Assembly (NCBI GenBank): GCA_020793565.1 | Contig: DQIP01000230.1 | Location: forward strand, 1-48,074 | Direction: 5' to 3' | Length of the DNA: 48,074 nucleotides | Source: Candidatus Methanovorans sp. | GTDB taxonomy: Archaea > Halobacteriota > Methanosarcinia > Methanosarcinales > Methanosarcinaceae | In this document: piece after piece, positions 29,001 through 37,509 of the stretch | Layout of the letters: every line of letters starts with the position of its first letter | Numbering within the stretch: the first letter of the stretch is position 1 | Made by a program: the position numbers and the translations under genes | The notes under the pieces: model-generated | Told to the model about the DNA's origin: nothing | Seen by the model: only the letters and a program-made list of their open reading frames with translations | Databases searched by the model: none

Positions 29001-30032
29001 AACCTGCTCGGTTACAGGTACGTGTTTGTTGTACACTCCACCAACTGTTGGCTCATCTACTTTCTCCACCGCTCCGGTGATCGTAGGCTCGATCATTCCA
29101 TCGAACTCCGGCATTGCGATGTTCACCACAATCCCGGATGGATGAAGTCCGTCTTTACTCTCTCTCCATTCTTCTTCAGTTCTGTAGTAAGATGTTACTG
29201 CCTGAATGACCGGCACATTCAGTTGCTTTAGTATCTCAACACCATCTGTGGAATGTTCACTCCATCCTTTTATCGCCCTCGGGATCAGGAAGAACATCTG
29301 GAAGTTAACAAGAATATCAATTGCGGTTTTATTATCTTTGGTAAAATACCTATTCAGGATAACATCATTACCTTCGATTCCGGCATCTGTATTCTCGAAT
29401 CCGTGAGAGAAAACAGGGACCACATTGATGCCTTTTTGTTCAAACTCCCTGATAACCGCATCGTATACTGAAGTATTGCCTTCGAGCCATCCGCTACGCT
29501 GGAACAGGAGACCTGCGGTGTGTTCCCCTTTTTTCGGATACCATTTAAAATAATCATCAGGAGATTCGAATATAGCGGGAGCGTCCGGATGGTATATTCC
29601 ATGCCATGGCAACTCCTGTGGCGGTGACAATTCTGCTGTGGTTTTGCCACAGTAGTTTGATATAAAAAGTAAAAGATTCTCCATGTTTGCAGCACCGCCG
29701 TACGTGTAGTACTGCTGTGCCGATGCCAGTACATCGGCTGGAACATTGCTCAGTTGTGGCTCACTTCCGATGGAGAATACGGGTACAGTTACCTGTGCAA
29801 CAGTCTCTTTGATGGTTTCAAAACTCTCATCGCTCGCATTGATGTATAAAAATATCGCATCAGCCTCATTTTTGAACCAGTCCCAGAACGCATCATCGAT
29901 TTCAGTTGCCTGAAACCTCGCCTGTACCTCGATCGGGTATCCCTGTTCGTTCAACTCCCCTGTTACACTGCCAAGCAACTGGAGTACTCCTCCGGTATAT
30001 CCGGTTACAAATCCTATTTTTGTTGTTTTCAT
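26004..30032 (-). CDS. cobN: CobN-type cobaltochelatase large subunit
   Basis: 1342 aa; KVALVLLNSPCKGVEATIGTALGLDSLES, VHVGTHGLLEFLPGKVVGLS, CYPQLSIGTIPHLYIYNIINPMESTIAKRRGYATMVDHLLPVM. Confidence 0.95.
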   Translation of the reverse strand: MKTTKIGFVTGYTGGVLQLLGSVTGELNEQGYPIEVQARFQATEIDDAFWDWFKNEADAIFLYINASDESFETIKETVAQVTVPVFSIGSEPQLSNVPADVLASAQQYYTYGGAANMENLLLFISNYCGKTTAELSPPQELPWHGIYHPDAPAIFESPDDYFKWYPKKGEHTAGLLFQRSGWLEGNTSVYDAVIREFEQKGINVVPVFSHGFENTDAGIEGNDVILNRYFTKDNKTAIDILVNFQMFFLIPRAIKGWSEHSTDGVEILKQLNVPVIQAVTSYYRTEEEWRESKDGLHPSGIVVNIAMPEFDGMIEPTITGAVEKVDEPTVGGVYNKHVPVTEQVEFMVSRCAKWLHLKDMPNSERKVALVLLNSPCKGVEATIGTALGLDSLESVVRLLHRMRDEGYDLGDNIPESGDDLIHEILEKKAISEFRWTPLSEIVQKGGSTMLPREKYLEWFSGFPDRIQQELIETWGDPRSDLSDKSKATSSESDLKDMEWAKLSMGLYGDNIVIPGLRFGNIFITIQPKRGCAGAKCDGEVCKILHDPLCPPPHQWLAVYKWIEYEFGADAIVHVGTHGLLEFLPGKVVGLSTECYPQLSIGTIPHLYIYNIINPMESTIAKRRGYATMVDHLLPVMAPSGLYEGLEDLGDLLSEYGKAKVTNDNTRLHSIFHLVVDKAKEVNLIKDDQTPAHHEEDERDRVVDDLHGQLTLLRETQIRDGMHILGNAPTGRDLANMLVSILRFDVGTYPSIRRCILECMGFSYENVIENPTVLNTSGKTNGELLDESTDTAVRIMGEIISEMEKDVENNVEKGIELDDELDDGVILDICSRSIKDIADRDKRDILVKVVRFGMSLIPKIVHGTEDEINNLLRGFESNYIESGPCGALTRGKVDVLPTGRNMYAIDTTKIPTRAAWNIGMKLAGVLLESYMEAEGKYPENIGFVLWSADIFRADGEEAAQILYLMGARPVWQENGTVKSVEVIPLEELGRARIDCTVRVGGVLRDACPNIMELIDDAAQKIAVLDEPDEMNYVRKHTLEKMRRLLGDHDAETAQRLATYRVFGAKPGTYGIGVTLAIFASAWKEDADLADVFIGWSGYSYGKGTFGEENHAEFADLLKSVDVTYHKKDSDELDILDCCCNFGFHGGFTIAAKHISGKDVTAYIGDTRDPERPVVRDVGDEVERVVRTRLLNPKWIDGKKRHGYKGAGDISKRVDHVYGWSATTKLVDKWVFDDIAETFVFDEEMKEWFEENNPYALEEMTRRLIEAVERELWKPDEETLQKLKESYLDIEGVMEEKLGVIDGDFQGGEITVLNRDDVESWDIKMSGIEKKWKKVAFVDDADGI

Positions 30033-30136
30033 TTAAATGCTCCTAAAACCAAAAACCGGGCGAACACACCCTGTGAATTTTGTGTTGTGCATCATCCGTA
30101 TTTGTTTGTTACTGTGTTTCTACTGCTGTTATGTTG

Positions 30137-31402
30137 TTACGTTCCATCCGGGTGCTCATCCGGATAATACACGAATACGCCGTGCTCGTCCAGATCATAA
30201 TCCACTCCCATGAAATCGGTCATAAATTCCTGATGTATCTCCTTCGGATCTAAATCAAAGTAATCAGGGTGAATACATTTTGTCCAATGCGCAATACCTA
30301 TGGGGTAATCAAGCCCGTAATGAAGGTTAGCATCTACCACGTAAACCCTTCCTTCCTTCACTGCAGCGATTCCGGCAAATCCGGGGCGGCTCATGATTTC
30401 ATCTCTTAGTTCCTTCATTTTTGAGGAATTATCTACATCATATCCGGAATCTGCATATGCACCCTTTATAATAACATCAGGATTTCTCACCACAATCGCT
30501 TCGGGATCGACGACAGGAATGCCTTTTAGATCTGAGAATATATTTGTTCCACCAGCTAGACCGATCGATTGGTGTGCACCTGTTGTATAACCATAAGTTT
30601 TGTAAGGCTTATTACACTCTACGTAAACTTTTGGTTTCGCTTCATCTGACAAAACTTCGGTCTTTGCTTTGATGTAATCAATGTATTTATCGTGGAAATC
30701 ATCAATGTAATAACTCGCTTCCTTATTTTTACCAAAGATATAACCAAGCTTTGTTACTTCTTCGACCAAAATATGTGGTTTGGAAAATGATAGGTCAACT
30801 ACAGTAATACAATTCGGAAGCGTCTCATCAAGTTCTAAAATTGTTGGAGACCACCATGTGATCAGCAGATCCGGATAAAGGCTGATTATTGCTTCAAGGT
30901 CTGGATTTTTTGCCATACCGAGTGATGGTAATTTACTGAGATCCGGAAGATATGTGTTCTCTGTAATCGGATTGGAAATCCCAACGATTTTATCTTGATC
31001 TCCAAATATCTGTATTGCTTCAACACAATATTTGCTGAGTAGAATAACACGGTTTACCGGTTTTTTCACCGTCACGATCCTATCTGCAGTATCGATAAGG
31101 GTTAACTCATTTTCACTTCCGAGTATAATGAGTTCGATCTGTGTCAGGTCAAGGATGTCAATCTTACCGTCATACTTTGCATCTGCAAATTGTGTCTGCC
31201 CTTTGTCATTGAGGATGATCAGTTCGGTAGATTTCACATCCTGAACGTCTATGGTATCATCTTCGTTCGCATTACCAAAGATGCCGAGCGTGTAGTCGGA
31301 TGCTGCGGCTGGCAGCGTGCAGCAAAGCAGCAGCATGATCGCAATTCCGACCAGTATTCCTGCCTTCATAAAGTTAACCTCGTTTTTATTTATCCCCATC
31401 AA
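30137..31402 (-). CDS. Dockerin-domain plus BtuF/FhuD-type ABC substrate-binding protein (paralogue 1)
   Basis: Signal peptide ..LPAAASDYTLG; dockerin NANEDDTIDVQD and DAKYDGKIDILD; DRIVTVKKPVNRVILLSKYCVEAIQIFG periplasmic-binding fold. Confidence 0.88.
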   Translation of the reverse strand: MMGINKNEVNFMKAGILVGIAIMLLLCCTLPAAASDYTLGIFGNANEDDTIDVQDVKSTELIILNDKGQTQFADAKYDGKIDILDLTQIELIILGSENELTLIDTADRIVTVKKPVNRVILLSKYCVEAIQIFGDQDKIVGISNPITENTYLPDLSKLPSLGMAKNPDLEAIISLYPDLLITWWSPTILELDETLPNCITVVDLSFSKPHILVEEVTKLGYIFGKNKEASYYIDDFHDKYIDYIKAKTEVLSDEAKPKVYVECNKPYKTYGYTTGAHQSIGLAGGTNIFSDLKGIPVVDPEAIVVRNPDVIIKGAYADSGYDVDNSSKMKELRDEIMSRPGFAGIAAVKEGRVYVVDANLHYGLDYPIGIAHWTKCIHPDYFDLDPKEIHQEFMTDFMGVDYDLDEHGVFVYYPDEHPDGT

Positions 31403-32685
31403 ATCTCCTTCAGTGGCGGATAGGCAAACATCAGTTCCTCCGGATATTGCACACCCATGAACTGTTCAAGATATTCCCTGTAAATGTTTTCAGGATCAAT
31501 ATCAAGTTCAGGATGGAACCACTTAGTCATGTAAGCAATTGCAGACATGTCATCACATCCCCAGGAGATCTCGGAGCTGATCACGTAAAACCGGTTATTC
31601 TTCACCGCAGTTATCCCATCCCATCCAGGGCGGTTTCCGACAACATCGCTTATCAATCCAATCGATTCTTCTGTGTCATTCCAACCCCAGTTATCACCTA
31701 AACTTACATATTTGATAATTACATCCGGGTTCTCATTCAGAATCCATTCATAATCCACTTTCGGGTATTGTGGCAGTTCGCCGCATATATTTCTTCCACC
31801 TGCTACATTGCAAAGAGTATCACCACTACTGCCTCCACCATATGTGCTGGCCGGTTCCTTTGATCCCCATTCCATGAAAACCAGTGGTTTATCGTCCTCT
31901 GGCAGACTGCTGACAAAATTATTTATCTGGTCTTCATACCCTTCCCGCCAATCGATGTATGTAGCTGCTTCATCCCTTTTATCAAGGACATATCCAAGTT
32001 TTCGGACTTCCGATTTCACAAGGTCAGTCCTGTAAAAATCAAGTCCGATCACTGTAATACCGGCAGGCTTGAGTTTTTCCTCGAGTTCAACAATTCGCTT
32101 GCTATTCGCTGAAGTGATAACAATATCCGGTGTAAGACTGATAATTGCTTCATGGTCAGGTTTCATCCAGGATCCTACCTGGGGTAGATCTAACAATTCC
32201 GAAAAATAATGAGGACTTGATTTTAAAGCACTGTCAATTCCAACGATTTTATCACTTGCCCCAATGATCTTTACGCCTTCTGTACGGTAATTACCAAGAG
32301 CGATCACTCTTTCCACCGGCGTGTTCACTGTTACGATTCTGTCCAATGAATCTTTTAGTGTTAATTGATTCTCCTTTTCGAGTATGATCAGTTCAACTTG
32401 TATAACATCAAGGATGTCGATTTTGTCATCATACCTGGCATCTGCAAGTTCTGTTTTGCCTTTGTCATTGAGTATTATCAGTTCGGTATATTTTACATCA
32501 TGCACGTCTATTGTATCATCTTCGTTCGCATTTCCAAAAATTCCAAGTGTGTAGTCAGATGCTGCGGCTGGCAGTGTACAACAAAGTAGTAGCATTATGG
32601 TTATTCCAATCGATACAAATGTTTTCATAATCATCACCTTATTTTTATTAATTTTCATAAACTTTCCAGCGGCGGATATGCCCAC
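31399..32685 (-). CDS. Dockerin-domain plus BtuF/FhuD-type substrate-binding protein (paralogue 2)
   Basis: NANEDDTIDVHD and DARYDDKIDILD calcium-loop motifs; DRIVTVNTPVERVIALGNYRTEGVKIIG. Confidence 0.88.
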   Translation of the reverse strand: MGISAAGKFMKINKNKVMIMKTFVSIGITIMLLLCCTLPAAASDYTLGIFGNANEDDTIDVHDVKYTELIILNDKGKTELADARYDDKIDILDVIQVELIILEKENQLTLKDSLDRIVTVNTPVERVIALGNYRTEGVKIIGASDKIVGIDSALKSSPHYFSELLDLPQVGSWMKPDHEAIISLTPDIVITSANSKRIVELEEKLKPAGITVIGLDFYRTDLVKSEVRKLGYVLDKRDEAATYIDWREGYEDQINNFVSSLPEDDKPLVFMEWGSKEPASTYGGGSSGDTLCNVAGGRNICGELPQYPKVDYEWILNENPDVIIKYVSLGDNWGWNDTEESIGLISDVVGNRPGWDGITAVKNNRFYVISSEISWGCDDMSAIAYMTKWFHPELDIDPENIYREYLEQFMGVQYPEELMFAYPPLKEI

Positions 32686-33908
32686 ACGCCATCATACCCA
32701 ATACCGAGGTATCTTTCGAACCATTCTGCATGGATCGCTTCGGGGTTAATATCCCCAAACAATTCAGGATGCAAACACTTGGCAAAATATGAATGAAATA
32801 CGGATGCATGCGTTGATGATGCCGCCGTGCTGATGAGATACACACGTCCGTTCTTGACAGCATCAAGATGATTCCAACCGGGACGGTTCATAGTATCCGC
32901 TCTCAACTCCCCCATTGAACTGGTATTAGTCACACCATATCCCGAAGGAACCATTCCCTCGTGAATAGTTCTGATAATCACCTGTGGATTTTTCTCGATT
33001 GCAGCCTCAGGGTCAATATAAATCGTACCTGTCACATCTTCGAAGATGTTGATACCACCACAGGGAATGAGAACATCATCATGTAGATAACCACCGGAAC
33101 CGCAAGTTCGATAATCCAGGTAACTTTCCAAATACACACGTGGCTTTTGTTCATCTGTCAAACCCCGGATTCGATCTTCTATGAGACCAAGGTGCTCATC
33201 CTCAAAGTCGATAAGTTCATTAGCCCTTTCTCTCCTGTTCAGCAGGTATCCCATTGTCATAACTGCGTTGTGATGTGTTTTTGCCTTGTGAAAATCAATT
33301 GGAACCAATTTTATACCCGCGGCATTTAGTGTCGCCTCAAGATTCTCGGAATGAAGCTGGTAGTAACATGCATAAGAATGTACGATCTGTGGTTTTAGTT
33401 CCAGGATCTTTTCCACGTCAGGCGTTTTGGAACCACCAACCCCTGGTATATCTTCCAGGAAACTGTTGAGATGCGGAGCGTTCTCCTTTGCATAATCGGC
33501 AACCCCCACAAGTCCGTCTTGCACGCCAAAAGCGCAGAACGTTTCAGGACCATAACTCCCGGCAATGCTAATCACACGTTCCAGGGGCATATCGATCGTA
33601 ACGACTCTCTCAACATCATCTATGATCGTAAGTTCTTTCTCCATTCCAAATATGATCAACTCGGTCTGCGTCATGTCAAGGATGTTGATTTTGTCATCAT
33701 ACTCCGCATCTGCAAGTTGTGTTTGATTATTAAGTCCAAGAACAATGCGTTCAGTGTATTCTACATCCTGCAAATCTATGGTACCATCCTCGTTCGCATT
33801 TCCAAAAACGCCAAGTGTGTAATCTGATGCCGCTGCTGGCAGCGTACAGCAAAGCAGCAGCATAATTGGTGTTATTCCAGCCAGTATCCATATTTTCATA
33901 CAGACCAA
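32655..33908 (-). CDS. Dockerin-domain plus BtuF/FhuD-type substrate-binding protein (paralogue 3)
   Basis: NANEDGTIDLQD and DAEYDDKINILD motifs; ERVVTIDMPLERVISIAGSYGPETFCAFG. Confidence 0.88.
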   Translation of the reverse strand: MVCMKIWILAGITPIMLLLCCTLPAAASDYTLGVFGNANEDGTIDLQDVEYTERIVLGLNNQTQLADAEYDDKINILDMTQTELIIFGMEKELTIIDDVERVVTIDMPLERVISIAGSYGPETFCAFGVQDGLVGVADYAKENAPHLNSFLEDIPGVGGSKTPDVEKILELKPQIVHSYACYYQLHSENLEATLNAAGIKLVPIDFHKAKTHHNAVMTMGYLLNRRERANELIDFEDEHLGLIEDRIRGLTDEQKPRVYLESYLDYRTCGSGGYLHDDVLIPCGGINIFEDVTGTIYIDPEAAIEKNPQVIIRTIHEGMVPSGYGVTNTSSMGELRADTMNRPGWNHLDAVKNGRVYLISTAASSTHASVFHSYFAKCLHPELFGDINPEAIHAEWFERYLGIGYDGVWAYPPLESL

Positions 33909-33933
33909 AACCTTTTATTCATCATCATCAATT

Positions 33934-35256
33934 CTACGCCAGTGCCGGGTATACATAAATACCCTGATATGGCACTCCCTGGTATTTTTCAAGATATTCC
34001 TCATGCTTCGCCTGTGTATCAAAATCAGCGAAGATTTCGGGATGGAACCATTTCGTTAAGTATGCAACACCTACAAAGTACCTTGGCTTGGTCGTGACCT
34101 GAATTGAAATGCAGTAAACCCTGTTTTCCTTCACTGCTGTGACCCCGGCCAGTTCAGGGCGATTCATGATACTCTCTCTCACCGCTTTCAATCCGGATGG
34201 ATCATCATGTTCATAACCGCAACCCATACCAGTGAACACTTGCGCAACGATAACATCCGGGTCCTGTGTAATCACCCATTCGGCATCGATTGTTTTATAG
34301 TCATCAAAATCAGCGATGTTTTCCCCGCCTGCCATTGTAACTGTTTTATCTGTCCCTGTATTCTTGCCAATCGCCTTGTATTTGCTTTCAGGGTTCCATA
34401 TAGACTCAATATATACTCCAGGTTTCTCATTATCTGGCAGTTTCCCCACCTGCTCGTTGATGTTGTTGTCAAACTCCCTGTAAAAATCAGCAATCTCTCC
34501 GGCCTCGTCCCTCTTACCAAGGATATACCCGAGCTTTGCAAAGTCTTCGATCATGCGGTCAGCCCGTGTGAAATCCAGGTGAACTACAGTAATACTTTCA
34601 GGAAGACGTTCCTCAAATTCTTCTGGTTTTGGTAATGTGGCGTATGCAAGAACCATGTCTGGCTCAAGCTCGATCACACTCTCGATGTCAGGTTTGAATC
34701 CACTTCCAATCGTTGGTAGATTAACGAGTTCCGTGAAAAAACCGGCATGGTCCGTGACGAAATAAGTGGGAACGCCAACGATCCGATCTGTGGATCTTAG
34801 CGATCGCACCGCCTCGGTAGCATAGGTACTGAGAACGATCATACGTTCTACTGGCTTTTTGATCGTTATGGGCTTTCCATTGGGATCATTCCCTGTAACA
34901 TAATCATCCAGAAACGTAAGTTCCTTCTCCTGCCCCAGCATGATCAGCTCGATCTGCGTCCAGTCAAGGATATTGATCTCACCGTCATACTTCGCGTCTG
35001 CAAGTTGTGTTTGGTCATTAAGTCCCAGAACAATGTGTTCAGTGTATTCCACATCCTGCATGTCTATGGTGTCATCTTCGTTCGCGTTACCGAATATACC
35101 AAGCGTGTAGTCTGATGCTGCGGCTGGTACACAGGTCAGTAAAAGCACAGTTGTGACCAGTCCGAGCGAGAAGAATCTCCCTCCGGTCGAATTAACTCGC
35201 ACGATATACTTATAAAATATATGCAGTAAGAAACTATTACCTGGCATGTAACACAA
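33934..35256 (-). CDS. Dockerin-domain plus BtuF/FhuD-type substrate-binding protein (paralogue 4)
   Basis: NANEDDTIDMQD and DAKYDGEINILD motifs; KPITIKKPVERMIVLSTYATEAVRSL. Confidence 0.88.
   Translation of the reverse strand: MCYMPGNSFLLHIFYKYIVRVNSTGGRFFSLGLVTTVLLLTCVPAAASDYTLGIFGNANEDDTIDMQDVEYTEHIVLGLNDQTQLADAKYDGEINILDWTQIELIMLGQEKELTFLDDYVTGNDPNGKPITIKKPVERMIVLSTYATEAVRSLRSTDRIVGVPTYFVTDHAGFFTELVNLPTIGSGFKPDIESVIELEPDMVLAYATLPKPEEFEERLPESITVVHLDFTRADRMIEDFAKLGYILGKRDEAGEIADFYREFDNNINEQVGKLPDNEKPGVYIESIWNPESKYKAIGKNTGTDKTVTMAGGENIADFDDYKTIDAEWVITQDPDVIVAQVFTGMGCGYEHDDPSGLKAVRESIMNRPELAGVTAVKENRVYCISIQVTTKPRYFVGVAYLTKWFHPEIFADFDTQAKHEEYLEKYQGVPYQGIYVYPALA
35166..35226 (+). repeat. Diverged 62-bp repeat family member inside the paralogue-4 ORF
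   Basis: GCGAGAAGAATCTCCCTCCGGTCGAATTAACTCGCACGATATACTTATAAAATATATGC. Confidence 0.7.
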
Positions 35257-35258
35257 CT

Positions 35259-35840
35259 CTATGATTTCCTACTGGACCGAACCATACAGAAAACTGCGAC
35301 TAAACCCACAAGAGCAAACACTGCCCCAAATCCTGGTGTGGATTTATGTGCACCTGTTGCAGCAGTAACTCCCCAGTCCGCATTTATCTTGTTAGCCTGT
35401 GTGTTAACAAGTAATTCATTGGAAATGCCTATGGTACTGTCTCCGGGTCCTACCACTTCAAAATCGATTTTAGCTAACTGTCCTGATCCACTTATTCCGG
35501 TAACACCTTCCAGATTGAAGATCACCCTGATCATACCGGTCTCTATTGAGTTCCACTGCACGGGTATTTCGGTCCCCTGAATGTCTCCATTCCCAACATC
35601 GACAACTTTCAGGACACTTGAATTAAAAGACAGGTCAAACTGTCCTGCGTCAAGGTTACTAATGTTATTTATTTCTACTGTAGCATAACAGGTAGTTCCT
35701 TCTACCCATTCGGGCGCGATTATACTGACTGCTGGCTGCTGCGCCTGGGCGGGAAGCACCGCAAATACCATAAGAGCCGCAGCAAAACAGATGCCGGTTA
35801 TGAAATTTCTTTTCCAGTTCACATGTTTATTTTTGTTCAT
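35259..35840 (-). CDS. Cohesin-domain surface protein with C-terminal PGF-CTERM-like anchor
   Basis: Signal peptide; ATVEINNISNLDAGQFDLSFNSSVLKVVDVGNGDIQG...MIRVIFNLEGVTGISGSGQLAKIDFEVVG cohesin-like; STPGFGAVFALVGLVAVFCMVRSSRKS tail. Confidence 0.85.
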   Translation of the reverse strand: MNKNKHVNWKRNFITGICFAAALMVFAVLPAQAQQPAVSIIAPEWVEGTTCYATVEINNISNLDAGQFDLSFNSSVLKVVDVGNGDIQGTEIPVQWNSIETGMIRVIFNLEGVTGISGSGQLAKIDFEVVGPGDSTIGISNELLVNTQANKINADWGVTAATGAHKSTPGFGAVFALVGLVAVFCMVRSSRKS

Positions 35841-35987
35841 TCAATCACTTTTTATATCTTTCCATATAGTTCATATTTTTTATAGGTGTTTGCCAGATTT
35901 ACGGCACTTGAATTTCATCAAGGATTGCCAAAAAATAAGGGTGGAAGCATTCAAACTCCCGTTTGGCCAATTTAGTGTTGTTTGTAT

Positions 35988-37190
35988 TTATGCCATACTG
36001 CCTTCATACAACGTGAAGGTTACAGTCTCTAAACTACTGAAACCGTCAGCACTGCTGAATTCAATTGGTACTGTAGCAACAACCCTGCCTGTATCGGGAT
36101 CGAACCTGGCCCAGTTGACATATATGTACACATAAGCAGTCTTGATATCACCTGCATTAAAATCACCAACCGGATAAGTGTTGCTTATAAGGTATGCGTC
36201 CTGTGCATCAGAATTGCTTGCATGTTTGCTATTGAAAAGGGTCGAGGCGGTCACCCATGGTGTTTCCGTACCATCAACAGTGACTTTGCGAGCATGTTTT
36301 TCCTTGCCTTCTGCTGTGATGATCTTCCCAGTGAACATGAACACACCGTTATCACCGCTATAATAGCTTCCAAGATCTGTTTGGCGGTCTGGATATGTTA
36401 CAGTATCAAGATTTGATACATTGTAGATTCCGTTGTCGTTTTCTGCTGAGCCAAGATCGTAGTCTACAGGTACGGTGACAGTCATGAAATCACTGAGATT
36501 GAGAGTCGGTTTGCTACCATCGAATTTATAGGCATACCCTGCATCATCGAATGTTATAGCATCAGAGTTCGGAAGCAACTCTCCTACGAATTTCTTCCAT
36601 GAACTCGAAGTACTATCATAATACTGGAGTGCATAACCATTGCTGCGATCCAGATGTATACAGTATGGGCTGAAACCTAAATTTGGCATACTGCCACCGG
36701 CATAATAACTTTCTGTAACTTTCCTATTATCAAGGTCTACCTTAATTTTAACATCATGCAATTTGGCATTTGCTTTGAACTGAATTGGTATTTCGAGGAC
36801 AAAACGTTCATCTTCATATACCGTTGTATTTGAATCGTTATATGAAATACCTGTATAATACGGAGACGACGATGTATACCCTGTGTACGATATTAAACCC
36901 TTCTCGTCATACCCATCTTTTTTGTCATAGGTTGCACTTACATATGGAACATTCTGTGTTGTTTCTATCGTCACAACCATAGGTATAGTACTTGATTTCA
37001 AGACATCGAATTGCAAATCTGTGGAATTGCCTACCTGTTCCTGCGCACTTTCCTGAAACGTGTCGAACCAGAAATACAATCCAACACCGGCAGCCACAGC
37101 CACAGATAATACTAAAATGGTGGCAATGATCGGGCTTATGGCCTTTGTATTATTCCACAGTTTATTTTTTTCAATTTCAAACATTTTCAT
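35988..37190 (-). CDS. Large type IV pilin-like protein (archaeal pilin N-terminal domain)
   Basis: NNTKAISPIIATILVLSVAVAAGVGLYFWFDTFQESAQEQVG N-terminus followed by about 350 aa exodomain. Confidence 0.85.
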   Translation of the reverse strand: MKMFEIEKNKLWNNTKAISPIIATILVLSVAVAAGVGLYFWFDTFQESAQEQVGNSTDLQFDVLKSSTIPMVVTIETTQNVPYVSATYDKKDGYDEKGLISYTGYTSSSPYYTGISYNDSNTTVYEDERFVLEIPIQFKANAKLHDVKIKVDLDNRKVTESYYAGGSMPNLGFSPYCIHLDRSNGYALQYYDSTSSSWKKFVGELLPNSDAITFDDAGYAYKFDGSKPTLNLSDFMTVTVPVDYDLGSAENDNGIYNVSNLDTVTYPDRQTDLGSYYSGDNGVFMFTGKIITAEGKEKHARKVTVDGTETPWVTASTLFNSKHASNSDAQDAYLISNTYPVGDFNAGDIKTAYVYIYVNWARFDPDTGRVVATVPIEFSSADGFSSLETVTFTLYEGSMA

Positions 37191-37369
37191 GCCTTTCCGT
37201 TGTTCTAAATTTATGATCACTAACGGTACATGGGTAATAATTGATACTATTTAAGGCCTATGATTTAAGTTATTTTTACTATATTTTTAGTAAAAGATGC
37301 TACGATTTCTAATCATCGTATCATTACGGATAAAAAAATGGGTAGTCGTAACTCGAATGAAATTACGAG

Positions 37370-37390
37370 AAAGCACCCGAAGGGTGCTTT
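37370..37390. terminator. Stem-loop AAAGCACCC-GAA-GGGTGCTTT
   Basis: Perfect 9-bp stem, 3-nt loop, downstream of fae-like ORF (minus strand). Confidence 0.6.
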
Positions 37391-37509
37391 CTTGTACAGA
37401 GTCCATATCCATAGATTTAAAAGTTGTTTGACAATTATGTGCAATTAACTATTTGTGGACCATTCCACCAATCGATAACATTTATGCATGGCTGAACCGT
37501 TACAATGAT

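Noticed and set aside
30032-30137. Cobalamin riboswitch upstream of cobN
   Set aside because: Only about 100 nt with no recognisable B12-box; such riboswitches are not expected in archaea.
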